Made by a program: the position numbers and the translations under genes. Shown here in pieces: positions 22,892 through 34,685 of a DNA stretch of 64,000 nt (position 1 is the first letter of the stretch; each line of letters starts with the position of its first letter). Under the pieces are notes generated by a model. That model did no database searches. It was not told the DNA's origin and worked only from the letters and a program-made list of their open reading frames with translations. This DNA comes from Leucosporidium creatinivorum (Eukaryota; Basidiomycota; Microbotryomycetes; Leucosporidiales; Leucosporidiaceae), in NCBI GenBank assembly GCA_001600635.1, contig BCKL01000001.1, forward strand, positions 662,808 to 726,807, written 5' to 3'.

Positions 22892-25048
22892 TCAAACCCT
22901 TGCAAAGATCCTCCTCTCGGTCTTGAAGCGAGCTGCGAAGGGGCAAGGGTCAGCGTTGGCACTATGAGTGCTGGCGAGAGCGAGAAGCACGACCACTCAC
23001 CCCACAAGAGAATCACGGCGCCACAACACATCGCCGAGCCCGCGTAGTAAGCCACAGCAGCGTAGTTCTTCCCTCCTCCCGTCTGCAGCACGAAGCCAGA
23101 TATTGTTGCTCCGAGCATCTGTCCCGGACTATTGACCAGCACCGAGAAGCCGACGATAGTGGCGAGACCCTCGAGGCCGAAGAGTTGAGCGGCGGCGACG
23201 GGGATCAGCGACTGCGAAGCCGAGTCAGCTTCTCATCTCAGCTCAGCGTGATAGAGAAGCGTAGCTCACCATGAACCATGATCCGGTGAGACCTTCCAAC
23301 GCCGCAAACGCGGTGATGCTGCCGAAGGTGGTGGCGTGGGGCCAGAAGACGAGTTGAAGGAGTCCGCCGAGACCGAACGAGAGGAAGAGGGTGTTGACGG
23401 GGCCGAGACGGTCGGCGAGGAAGCCAGCGAGGATCTGTAGGTGAATAACAGTCAGTTCAGTCGAGAACAAGCGGTAAGTAAAGCTCACTCGACCCGTGCC
23501 CGAGGTAAAGTTGGAGATGATGAGCGGGACGGCGGGCGTGATGGACTTGGGGTCGAGTTGAGGGCACTTGAACGTCGTGTAGGCGGTGAGGAAGTAGTAG
23601 GGGGTCTATTTCATGAGTGGTGTCAGCTGGCCCGCCGCGAGACAGACACGACCGCCGTTCTGTTGGGGAAGCAGGCGCGCCGAGCTCAAGCGAGGCGAAA
23701 GCTCGAACTCACGAGATACCCGAAGATACCAACAAAGATACACAGAATCCAGCTGTACCATAGTGAAGAAGACCACAGCCCCTTTGGTAGCCAATTCTTG
23801 GGTACTCGGCGCTGTCCTGCGGCTAACGGTGGAAGGCGAACCTTGAGGAGGAAGAAGGCGCCGACCCACGACGTTGCGTTGAGTCCGGCGTAGACAAGCA
23901 TGGTGTTGCGGTAGCCGATCTTGGGTAGTAGAGCTCTCATGATTAGGGAGGCGATACCACCACCGATGCCGGAGCCTAAGATGAAGGGCAAGGTCAGCGA
24001 AAGCCGAGCGCCGAGCGCCAGCCGGCTTACCTGACGCCGCGAGCCCAGTAGCTAGCCCTCTTCGTTTCTGAAACCACATAGATGAGAAGCTAAGGATCAA
24101 TGGCATTGAGATGCCTTGACACACGCCAAGCATGGCACCTTGGACGACGAAGAGTGCCGGCAGGGAATGCGAGGTGAACGCCGAGATGACGAGGGTGACG
24201 AAGGTGCAGACCGATCCGATGGCGATCATCTTCTTGTAGCCACTGCGGTTGAAGTAGGATGGTGAGCGCAAGCTCCTCTTCTTCACCTAAAGCGTGCCGA
24301 CGAGCAGCACAAGCCCCCACCCTAGCGCCGAGCAGCACTCGCTCGACTTACAATCTGTCGCCGAGCCTGCCCCCGATAAAGGACGACGAGTTCATGCTGA
24401 AGTTGGTCAGGCCGACGACGAGGTTCAACGTAGCAATCGATTGAGTCGGATGCTGCTTGGCGAGCTCCTGAACGAGAACGCCTGCGCCGAGAAGGGGTCA
24501 GCTTGGCCTCAGCGGACCCAAACGAAGGCTCCAAGCTCACCCCACGTCAGACCGTACCCCATCTGCCCGGAGGCGAAGATGAAGCAACCCTGTAGGAAGA
24601 CAAAGCGGGTCAGTCTTCTCTACGGCGGAAGAACGCCTCTCCCCCTCGTCGGCTTTGGTCCGAAGTGCGTTTGGAGGGCACAGGATGCAGCAGATGTATC
24701 TTGTCCACTCACGAGTACGACCCACCACCCTCTTCCTCCCTCAGGATAGTCCCACACCTCGCTGGGCTCCGCACTGATAGCTGCCTCCTCCTTGCTCCAT
24801 TCCTTCTCCTCGTCTGCTCCGCCTCCTCTACAGCGTTCCAACTCCCTCTCTTGGCCTGCAGAGCATAACATCGCTTCTGCTGCTGTACCGAGCCTCGACG
24901 AAGTGATCTGGCTCAATTCAGTGCCGCCTTGCATGCGATTTGGAGCGGGTGAGCCGCAGAGGGTGGTGTCGGTAGCAGCGAGTGAAGGGGCGGCGCTGCT
25001 GTTGGCCATATTGTATTGTCGTGGTGGTGTAAAGCGAGCGTCGTCCAT
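22892..25048 (-). CDS. MFS transporter, monocarboxylate-transporter type
   Basis: Plasma-membrane major facilitator, 507 aa from nine exons (minus): 24713-25048, 24541-24589, 24352-24481, 24031-24242, 23713-23975, 23489-23605, 23270-23434, 23001-23211, 22892-22932. After a ~95-residue hydrophilic N-terminus, TM1 starts at EGGRGWWVVLGCFIFASGQM, typical of fungal MCT-like (Mch) proteins. The loop 2-3 motif is GGRLGDRFGYKK. About twelve hydrophobic segments follow (for example MLGVCQGISMPLILSF and LIPVAAAQLFGLEGLATIVG). The C-terminus is short and basic (ARFKTERRIFARV). The substrate cannot be read from sequence. The gene faces an aldo-keto reductase across a shared upstream region. A downstream ATG (MANSSAAP) is an alternative start. 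Confidence 0.88.
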
Positions 25049-25896
25049 CTTGGGCTGCTCAAGTCGTGGGGAGAGTCAAAGTGCAGAGAGATGCCGTTCT
25101 CGGCAGAGGCCCTTCGCTCACGAGGTTTGCAAGGTAATGATACAAGGGAGCAGAGTACCTGAAAAGTGTTGCAGCTCTCATTCCGAGCGTCTCCGAAGGA
25201 AGAAAGCTTGATCTTGCGCCGAACAACCCCTCTAAAGGAGCTTCGGCGATGACTTCGAAACGCACGACAGCCGACCCTCTGGCTCTTGTAGTGAGGCTGG
25301 AAAAGCAAGAGACATGTCAATTGATATCAGAGGGGTCCTTGCTGCACAAGACCACCCCAATGAGCCGCTATACCGCTCGGCGAAGATGAGGGCGGGTTCG
25401 GCGAAGATGTAGGGAGGTCATAGGCGCATGGGGAAGCTGTAGAAGCTTCTCCTCGTTCTGAGCTAAGCTTTATCTAGACTGAGAGCTACAACACCCCATC
25501 TAGCGGACTGGACCCCTCCAGCTTCAGCCCTTCTGAAGGCTCGGCGTCGGAAGAGAGCAGCTTCAGGCTCGCTGCAGACCTTGGAGGGCTTCTCTGCACT
25601 CTGCATCAGCTCTTACTGTACTGAACTGACTCCTCTGTTGCTTGACGGCTTTCTCCTCGACGTCTGAGAGCAGTTTAAAGTCCGCCGAGCGGACTTGACT
25701 CCTTTCCAGGGGGTCCGTCGAAAGCTCGGCCATGAGAGGTGCAGATGTGCAGGAGTGTTTCGGATGCAAGTGCCACCCCTACTAGTCATCCTGTATGGCA
25801 TCATGCCGGCCTCAAATCGCCGTCTCCGGCCGGGGGGGTTGATCGTTGAAGGCGAGCTCTACTCTTGCCTTCCTGCTTCTCGCTCGACTTCTCAGC
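25049..25896. promoter_or_regulatory. Divergent upstream region, MFS transporter / aldo-keto reductase
   Basis: 848 bp between the two starts, longer than most intergenic regions here. Short open frames on both strands have no recognisable product. No clear TATA box or repeat is seen. Confidence 0.4.
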
Positions 25897-27367
25897 ATGC
25901 CCCAATCAACTTACCCTGTTCACAAGCTCAGCGACGGTACTGAGATCCCCGGTGTGGCCTATGGAGGTGAGCTACATCTCGCCATCTCGCGTCGAGAAGC
26001 GCAAGAGGCTGACCGCGGTTGCTTACTCTTCCCTCCACTCGATATACAGTTGGAACTGCGTGGTACGGACGCTCTGACCTCGACGAGGAGCTCGTTGCGG
26101 CAGTTCAACTGGCGTTGAAGTCCGGCTTCACTCATCTCGATAACGCAGAGGCGTACGCCAACGAGGAGAGCGTGGGGGAGGCGCTCAAGCGGGCTGGCAT
26201 CCCTCGCGAGAAGCTGTACAGTGAGTTGCGCCTTGGCTCGCCCCTGAGAATTCTCCTTCGATTGTGTCGAGCCAAAGTTGCGCCGCGATGTGGGGCTTCT
26301 CAAGCTTAAGCCTCCGCTGCTGCTGCACTCAGAGCAGTTTTCGCCTTCTGCTAAGCATGCTGATCACACTTTCACTTCCAACAGTCACTACCAAAGTCGG
26401 CCCCGGTATGAAGGACATTCGCCAGAGCCTTAAAGACTCGCTCTCGAAGCTCGGCGTTTCCTACGTCGACTTGTTCCTCATTCACTGGCCCTACGACCTC
26501 GGAAAGGATGGCTACCCTACTCATGAGGAGGCTTGGAAGATTCTTGAGGAGCTCAAGGTGAGCCTCGTATCCCTCGATGCCCAGCCTGCCTGCGCCGAAG
26601 TTGAAGCTCCCCCGAAGCTGACCTCTGCACTTTCTCACAAAGGACGAGGGCCTTACCAAGTATGAGGTACTATCTCCCTCCCGAGAGGCTATACTGATGT
26701 CACCTACCCTGCAGGTCCATCGGCGTCTCCAACTACCGCATTAAGGACCTCGAGAGGACTCTCGCCGTTGCTCGTCACCGACCGTACGTTCGACTCACAG
26801 TCTACGAGAGCTAGATGACCTAACAGTAGCCAGCAGGGTCGTCAACCAAATCGAGCTTCACCCCTTCCTCTTCCCCGCCATCAAGCCTCTCCTGGAGTAC
26901 CTCAAGAAGGAGAACATCACCGTCGAAGCCTACGGCCCTACCTCGCCCATCACCAAGTTTTCTGGTACAGCCTTCGACAAAGTCCTCGGAAAGGTCACTG
27001 CCTCGGTCTCTGAGCGTGCTGGAAGCAAGGTGGAGGGATCACAGGTCCTTCTGCACCTCGCCTCAACTCTCGGCGCTGTCGTGGTGACCACCTCGGGCAA
27101 GGAGTGGCGCATGAAGGAGTGCGTACAGATCGACTTCTTTGTGCTCTTTTGTTTGTACTTCGCTAACTCGACGCTGGCTCTCTCCCTACAGGCAACTTCT
27201 CGCCGGTGGACTGCCCGCCCTCACCGAGGAGGAGATCACCGAGCTCACGACTGGAGCTCCTCACCATGCTCGAGTCTTCATGAAGCATAGTGTGTCGTCT
27301 TCTGGGTCTCCTCCCCGCCTCATAGAGCTGACTCTTGCCATTCTCGCCATCCTCAGTGGACGAATGA
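25897..27367 (+). CDS. Aldo-keto reductase
   Basis: NADPH-dependent oxidoreductase of the AKR superfamily (Ypr1/Gcy1-like), cytosolic, 296 aa. Eight exons: 25897-25966, 26050-26220, 26385-26557, 26643-26659, 26715-26783, 26837-27118, 27192-27289, 27357-27367. Exon 4 is only 17 nt and exon 8 only 11 nt. The catalytic tetrad is visible: Asp in HLDNAEAYANE, Tyr in the same motif, Lys in TTKVGPG, His in FLIHWPYD. The signature SIGVSNYRIKDLE and VVNQIELHPF are present. The AKR nicotinamide-binding region SGKEWRMKEQ differs from the usual IPKS-type motif (VVTTSGKEWRM), so cofactor or substrate preference may be altered. Confidence 0.92.
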
Positions 27368-27663
27368 GCTCGGCGAGGTCGAAACTGAACAGGCGGCCGT
27401 TATCATCATACAGCAGTGCAACGAGGCCATCAGTAGCTCTCATTACTCGAGAAAGGCGTATATGCTCTCGCAAATCGCTCGCCACGGATCCCCCCCAGCT
27501 AACCCTTCGCCGCTCGGCGCCGAAGCTGGAATCCTGAAAGAGCGCCGGGCTCGCCTCCTCTCGTTGAGGGGCGCTGGAAACCACTGAAGACCTTTTACAC
27601 ATAGCAATAAACACCTCATTAGTGATCTTCGCCATCGTAGCACTGCTCCAATGGACCCCCTCA

Positions 27664-30600
27664 CTAATCATCTCCACCGCCGAAGCGATCCCTGCACTCC
27701 TCTAACAGACGACTCTCGACCGCCGACCAATCTCGAAGGACACCACGGTAGACTCGCTCATGCTCGATGAGGTCGATCTTGCGAATCTGACACTCGAAAG
27801 CGGCCGAAACGGGCTGCGACGGTGAGGGAGAGAGGTCAGCACAGTGCCGACCGCGGCGAAGAGCGAAGGGCGCCGTGCTTTGTGGTCGGAAGTCGTGGCC
27901 TCATAGCGTTGGTAGGAGAGCGGTTTGATGGCGTCCTCATCGTCCGAGCGGTACAGGATCCGATCGCACCACGACGGCACTCGCTTCTTCTCCGAGGTGT
28001 CGTAGGTTCCGGTGCCCGTGTCGTATTTGCTGTGGGATGGCGAGATCAGCAATAACTCGGTGTACGATGGGAGAAGGAACAGAAGCTCACTAGGTCGGAG
28101 GGAATGTGATGGGCTGCTCGCTGAACCAGTGGAGACGGAACGAGGCGTTGTAAGTCATCTCGAGCCGAAGCTCGTCGTACGGCAGCAGCTCATTTATCTT
28201 GCCCGCTTTGACTGCCTCGATGACCGTCTTGCGAGGTAGGGTGAGGCGAAAGTTGAGGTCGCCGGCGAAGAAGATGAGCTCGTGATCCATGACCGAGGTG
28301 CCGTCGCCGAGAGAGTTGTAAGCTCGGCGCGTGGATGCCGACGGAGGCGGGAAGCGCGCATCCAAGATCTCGATGATGTCCTTGGCTCGCTTGTCGGCTT
28401 CCTCCTCTCCAGCGGCGAGGTGGTTGTTGAGAAAGCATAGCGAGCTGTCGGCGATGGCGAACCGAATGAGAATCGCGCCCTTGTTTCCGTAGTTGCTGTC
28501 GAAACCGGTTCGAACGGTAGTGACGGCGAGGTCCTTCATGCTTGACCGAATGACGCTTTTAGCGAAGATGCAGGAGTAGAGGCCCACGAGCTTGGCGTCC
28601 TTGACCAAGACGTAGCCGTCGCCGAGGTGCTGGCGAACGGCGGTGGCGAGGGCGAGTTGCCAATGATGGTACTTTGGCGTAGTGTCGTGCGTGTCGGAAG
28701 CAAAGAGGACGTTTTCTGTGGTCGAAAGGAGGCGTTAGCGTCGACAGAGGTCTTCGCCAAGCGGCTCACGAGCGGCGAGTCCGACGTCCGAGAGGTCGAT
28801 GACCTCCTGGAATCCAAAGACGACAACATCGGGGTCCTTCAACGAGACAAGGAAGTCGTGTAGCAAGTTGTGGTTGTAGATGTTGTTGCCCTTGGTGAGC
28901 CGTTTGGGTCCAGCGGCGCCGACGTTCATCGAAAAGACGTTGACGCGGAGGGGCGAGTAGGTCGAGAACTCCCTCTCGCGACGAGAGAGTATTTGTTGTT
29001 TCCAATTGTTGCCGAGGAGTCCGTCCTACGGATTGGGGGATACGGGTCAGCGAGCTTCGCAGCGCATCGCCGAGCTCGGCGGCCCACCCAGAATCGAATC
29101 GTATCGTCCTCTCCCGTGCTGACGACGCGGATGCTACTTGCCTATAGCGATTAAATGATCAGCGCGAGTCGATGAGGCCAACTATGCGCCAGCTTACGGT
29201 CCAGATCGACTTGGTGTCGAGAAAGAGCTTGAGCACCGCACCCTTATGAGCTCTCCATCGCAAGAGTAGGCGCCAATCCTGCGTGGCGATATCCATGACC
29301 TCCATCTGACCACTGCGGAGGAGCAGGAGATCAGTGAAATCTCGAAGCAGGGCTCGCGAGACGAAGCAAGATTTGGCTTACCTTTCGAAGCCCACCCACA
29401 AGTAGCGCGAAGGACCGAGTAAGGTCGTGACGCCCTCTGTCGCAATGCGCTTGCTGTAGAGAAGCGTGAAGGTGTGCCTATCCCAAGCGGAGATGTGGCC
29501 GGATCTGCGAGATTCGAAGTCGGAGTCAGTTGAGAACGAGAATGAGTCAAAGCTGCGCTGCGATGCTGTACTTGATCACGCTGCAAAACCGTAGTGATAG
29601 CTTTACTTACAGATGGCCGAGGAATACGATGTCGGGATGGGCGGGGACAATGGCGAGAGACGAAACCGAGCCGAGTGCTCCCGAGTTTCGTCGATTGATC
29701 TTCCAGCCTCGGTCGAAGAGCAGCGTTCCAGTGTCGAGGTCGTAGACGTGTAACTCGCAAAGAGTCTCGAGGGCCTTGCGGTCTCGCAAGTAGAAGGCGT
29801 AGAGACGCCCTTCGAGATCTTGGGTCCATATCGGCTCGGCGGCAATGGCTTCGGCGCTGGCGGGACCACGGAGAGACGAGAGGGAGCCATCGTCGGGGTT
29901 GGGGAGCCAGACTACCAGAACACCATGCTTGTCGAGCGTAAGGACGTTGTGTCGCCGGCTGGGAGCGAGAAAGAGGTGAGCTGGCTTGCAAGGAGTGGTG
30001 CGTTCGATAGCTCACCTTCTCGAGATCATTGTGATCGGTCCTCGGTGAGCGTCTTTCCGGAGCCTGCTCATCTTGAGGGTCGCCATGTCGACCTCAAAGA
30101 CGTAGCCTGTGCAGCCGAGAAGAGATGTCAGGTCCTTCGTTCCTCGACCCTCCTCATTTGCCATCTTCCTCACCCTTCGAGGTCCCCCCCCAGAGGTATC
30201 TGTAGAGAGCAGAGTCAGCTCTCATCAGCGCCGAGCCCCTCGGCGCAACTCACCGACCCGTCGACGAGAAAGTCAGGGCGGTAACCTCGCCTCCAGGACC
30301 ATTGCGAAAGGCTTGGGGCTCGTCCTCCTGTGCACTCCAACATATGATGTCGCTCCCCTGCGGAACCGCTAGCAGATCGCCCCGAACGTCACATTGCATG
30401 AGGTTCTCGTTGCTGCAGGCAAGAGTCATCAGCGAACCTCCCGCCGAGGCAGCGCCGAACTTACAACATGCACTGCAGCTTCCTTGTCGCATTCGGGATC
30501 AGTGGAGGTCGCCGAGAGATGTTCTCTGATGCTGTAGGAAAGTCCTCTAGAGCTTCTGCCTCACTCTGCAGCTCGTCCATCCTCCTGTGGCCCGCGGTGA

Positions 30601-30778
30601 GTGGCCGACTCCTCGAAAGCCAGCGATGGGGCGAGCTTCTTCGCTTGGAGTGCAGCGAAGCGAGGGCGGGCGGCGGCAGCGGAGCGGGAGAAGAGGCCGA
30701 GGTGGACGAAGGTGAAGACGAGGAAGCATGCGAGCTGCCGTGGCGCCAAACTGACGAGGCCGCGGCGGAGGGAGGCAT
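27664..30778 (-). CDS. Inositol polyphosphate 5-phosphatase with N-terminal WD40 propeller
   Basis: Removes the 5-phosphate of phosphoinositides or soluble inositol phosphates. Twelve exons (minus): 30465-30778, 30254-30412, 30174-30199, 30016-30106, 29611-29958, 29382-29504, 29198-29312, 29088-29141, 28770-29025, 28091-28715, 27879-28029, 27664-27813 (803 aa). Residues ~100-420 form WD40-like blades (for example GHISAWDRHTFTLLYS and TGEDDTIRFWDG). The catalytic domain (~430-790) has the family motifs NHLAAGEEEADKRAKD, FFAGDLNFRLTL, RVPSWCDRILYR and TTSDHKPVSA. The layout matches type II 5-phosphatases of the plant FRA3 group and differs from yeast Inp51-54 (no Sac1 domain). Intron 11 starts with GC, not GT. 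Confidence 0.92.
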
Positions 30779-31157
30779 CGACGGAGGGAGCGGGGTGAGT
30801 CTGTACCAAGCTATAGAGGTACAGAGCTGTCAGTGGGTGCTCAGTCGAGCTCCGAGAGAGCTCACTCACCTTCAGCGAGCGCAGCGGAGGAAAACAACCA
30901 GCGCGAGGAGTCAGTGAGGGAGATGTACCTGTCCGCGGTGAGGGACGTGCACCGCCGACTCTGTAGTTCGATAGAGAGCGCGGAAAGCAGAAGTTGAGTA
31001 ATGTACCGAGAGGCGAGAAGCCGTAGCGACAAGGACAGCAAAGAGAGAGCGAAGGGAGCCTTCGACCGAGATCGCCGAGCTCACACCAGCAAAGCACAAT
31101 GACTATGCGCTCTAATGTTGCAATGCTCTCCCTCATGTCCACCACCAGCCCAGGATA
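30779..31157. other. Short gap between KEX2 3' end and phosphatase start
   Basis: 379 bp holding the 5-phosphatase promoter/leader and the KEX2 3' end. No separate gene is seen. Confidence 0.4.
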
Positions 31158-34100
31158 CTATTCGTCATCGCTGAAGCGCTCCCTCGCCGTTCGATCCCGC
31201 TCCTGCTCGGTCGACCGTCTTGGGGTCGCCGTCGCCGAATGTCCTTCGGGCGCTAGTGGTGCTCGTGGATCCTCGTCCAGGAAGGACTCCATCTATGACA
31301 GGTCAAAGAGCGTTGCGTAGAGGTGAAAGGAGAGGTAGGATAGGCGTAGAGCAGAGAAGAGGGAACGAGAAGGCGAGGTCAGCTGAGCTCATCACCGACT
31401 CGGCCGAGAATCAAAAGCACTCACCCCTTCATCCGTGTACGCTAACCTTCCATCCTTCCTCGGCTGCTCATCATCCGACTCATCCTCCTCATCACTGTGC
31501 AACGCAAAAGCATTAAACAGCTCCCTCGTCCTCGGATTGCTGCCCTCCCCTCCTCCCCCTCTCCCACCCATCAATCCACCCCTCTCCATCGCACTCATCG
31601 GCATATCCTCCTCATCCGTCATCGGCGCGAAATCGTACCCTCCTCCTCGGCCGAGCTGGCCTGGTCGCTTGCGCAGCCAGAAGAAGGCCGTCACGCCCGC
31701 GACGAAGACGATGATGAGACCTCCGGCGACGAAGAGCCAGGTGGTTGAGCCGACGAGGGAGGACATGCTGGGGAGGTAGCCGGGAGTGCCGTCGTATAGG
31801 CTGCCGCCGTCGTAGTCGTCTCCTGGGCCGCTCAGCTCGACATCGTCCTCGCCGGTGATGGCTGATGGGTACGTCGGCTCCTCGGTCGGCGTAGGAGCAG
31901 CCGTCTCGTAGTCGACGTCGTCGATAGTCGAGTAGCTCTCACCAAAGGTGACGTGAGCTTCTCCCGAAGCTTCGGCGTGATCGTCGGGGAGGTGAGCGGT
32001 AGGTTTGCCGTGCGTCTTGGTGGGGAGAAGGACGGCAGGAGTGCTGGAGGGGAGGTCACTGGTAAGAGTGGCGTCCTCGTCGAAGACGGCGTCCTCATCG
32101 TCGGGGTCGCCGGGGAGACGGTAGGGCTCGGCCTTGGCAGCGTCGATGGCGGATCCCCATAGCTGCATGGACCAGCTGAGGAGGGTACCGTTGTGGCCGT
32201 TGTCCTGGCGGTCGCGGACGCGAAGAGTCCAATCGCCGACGGGATTCTCGTCCCTATTGAGCGCGGAGAGCGAAGAGGTCAGCTCTCCTCCTGGACGACG
32301 CTCGACTGAAAAGCTCGAGCGAGTCCTGAAAGACGCACCAGTGCTTGACCGACATGAAGACCCATCCTGGCATCCCATTGGCGTCCTCATCAAACCTCCT
32401 CGGCCTCGCCAAAATGCTCTTCATCCCCCTCGGCGAATCCAACTCGACCTCAATGTTGCCCCTCCTCGAGTGCACGACATGCACCGTAATCGTCACATGC
32501 TCCAACTTCTCAAAGTTGGCCGCCTGCAGCTCCGCCGCCGAGACCTTGATCGTGCTCGTCGTGCCGCTCTCGGTCATGGCGAGTCCCGACATGGCGCTCG
32601 GGGAAGCCCACCACGTCTGAGGCTTGACGAGCTCCCAGGTCTTGGCGGCGTTAACGATGGCCCAGGCGTCGAGCTTGCCGAAGCCGTACTTGTGGTTGTA
32701 GTTGCGGCCCGAGGCGGTCATTTGCCAGTCGGGGTCTTCGGGGTTGACTTGGAGGGCCGTGCGGACGCAGAGGTGTTGCATGTCGCGCCAGGTGAGGTCG
32801 GGACTGTGGAAGAGGGAGCGAAGGCGTGTTAGTTGGGTTGTCTGCGAGGGTGAAAGCGAGGGTGAGAGACGGACCGAGCTTCGAGAACGAGAGCAAAGAT
32901 TCCAGCGGCGATGGGAGCGGCGGCCGAAGTTCCTCCATGGCGGTCGGTACATTCTTGCTTGCCGACGTCGGTGGTGTGCTGTCGAATGGCGAAAGGTCAG
33001 CAGAGGGAGAGGAGGAAAGCGAACGCCAAGCTCACGATGTTGTCTCCACTGCCCGAGCTGTAGGTGACGACCATGTTGGCCGAGCACGCCTCCGAGTAGA
33101 AGGGGTGAAGTCCCTTCCTGTCGATAGCGCCGACGGTGATGGACATGAGGCTGTTGGTGTAGCCGTCAAAGTTGCACTGGTCGTCGACCGCTCCTCCGTT
33201 GCCGCTGGCGAAGACGAAGACGCTGCCCTTGCCTCCTCGGCCCTTCTGCACGCCGTTGAGCATGGCCTTGACGATGAGCCGACCGGGCGCCTCCATCGAC
33301 CGACCGTCGTCGGGTGGACCCCACGAGCACGAGTAGATGTCGTTCGACTGGTAGCCGTAGTTGAGAGACGAGGCCTCGTCGGCGTCGGAGATGGAGGCCG
33401 AGAGGATGCGAATACCGGCGATGCCGGCCTTGTAGGCGACTCCTACGCCGCAAACGTCGTTCTTGGCCGCTGCAATCTCGCCAGCGCACCGAGTCCCGTG
33501 CTGGTCGTCGGAGAGGCGAGGTTCGGGGAGAGCGGTGTTGTCGTTGTAGTCCCAGGATCCTTCGGCGTGCTGTAGCATGTCCAGAAAAGAGGTCAGCTTG
33601 GACACAGAGCCGAGAAAGAGCGAAAGCTGGCGCACAAAGTTGGGCGAAAGGTCGTCCGAGTGCATATCGAGTCCATCGTCGACGATGGCGACGTTGACTC
33701 CGCTGCCGTAGATCCCTTCGTCCCAGACTCCCGTGACGTTGATGTCATTCTGCTGGATGGCACCGTTGACAAGATGCCATTGCTTGGGCCACAGAGGGTC
33801 GGCGATGGAGAACTTGTTGGCCATCTGCTCGATGATGCCGACGGCGGCCTGGGTGACGCCTTGTCGTGCATCTAACCAGACGGAGGAGCGCCGAGGAAGG
33901 GAAGGAGGGAGTACTGGGAGGTCGCGCTTCACACGCTGGCGAGGGTATTGTCGTTCGAGGGAGCGAACAGCCGATTTCGACGAGAGGCGGCCGTTGGGGA
34001 GAGTGATGCTTCGTGCTCGGAGATGGCTAGCGGGTCCTGCTTGCCGCCGGCGCAGGAGGTCGTACCGCTCCATCACGAGATCCCGCTCGACGAGGCCTCC

Positions 34101-34460
34101 GGCAGCTGCTCCCTCGCGCAGTAATCCCGCCTCGCGCTTCTGTAGCTGACCGTGCTTGGGCGTCCAGCTGTCCTCTCCCCTGCTGATCAACTCGATGGGC
34201 GCCCGGATCAAGTAGTGGTCCTCGAGGTGACCGACTTGCTCAACGTGTTCGGCGCCAAGGGCTAGAGCAACGTCGTGAGGAGCATGTCCTGTAGGCAGTT
34301 GGGCGGGGTCCAGCTCGAGAACGTAGTAGATGTGCGAGTCGTAGCTCCTTTTAGCTGGCTGCAGCTTCTTGTGCTCGGCTGCAGCTGCTGGTAAAGTGGC
34401 GCAGGCGACGAGGGCGAGAGCGAGGAGCGAGAGGGAGGGGAGAAGCGACAGGCGAGCCAT
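31158..34460 (-). CDS. KEX2: Kexin, Golgi proprotein convertase
   Basis: Calcium-dependent subtilase that cleaves after Lys-Arg/Arg-Arg in secretory proproteins. Six exons (minus): 33636-34460, 33036-33569, 32875-32978, 32339-32803, 31425-32253, 31158-31292 (963 aa). Signal peptide LSLLPSLSLLALALVACATL (~4-23); prodomain ending in a basic site (RQRVKR). Catalytic triad: Asp261 (AIVDDGLDMHS), His299 (DDQHGTRCAGE), Ser471 (HGGTSAAAPIAAG). The P domain follows (ENPVGDWTLRVRD). Next come a Ser/Thr/acidic stalk, a transmembrane helix (TTWLFVAGGLIIVFVAGVTA) and a ~125-residue acidic cytosolic tail likely used for Golgi retrieval. Intron 3 has a rare donor, gtccgt. The last exon encodes only the tail end. 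Confidence 0.96.
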
Positions 34461-34685
34461 GGCTGCCGTACGGGGGAGGCTGAAGCTGTAGCCTTGTAGA
34501 TCCTAGTCCTATCCTATAGCGCTGTAGTCGAGTCGAGTCTAACCCAAGGTGAGCGTCTTAAGATCAACCCTCTCGCGCCTCGCGTTTCTCTCCCTTAAAC
34601 CCTCTTGCTCGCGTTTCTCGGACGGCTCGGCGTTGGCGCAGGACAGCACGGGAAAGCTCTTTCTGTATCTCTTCACCTGCTCCTC
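34461..34685. promoter_or_regulatory. Divergent promoter region KEX2 / STRAP-like
   Basis: 225 bp between the two starts. AT-richer stretches occur near 34550-34600; no canonical TATA. Confidence 0.35.

Noticed and set aside
32826-33575. 249-codon plus-strand ORF
   Set aside because: Antisense shadow of the kexin catalytic domain and crosses real splice sites of that gene.
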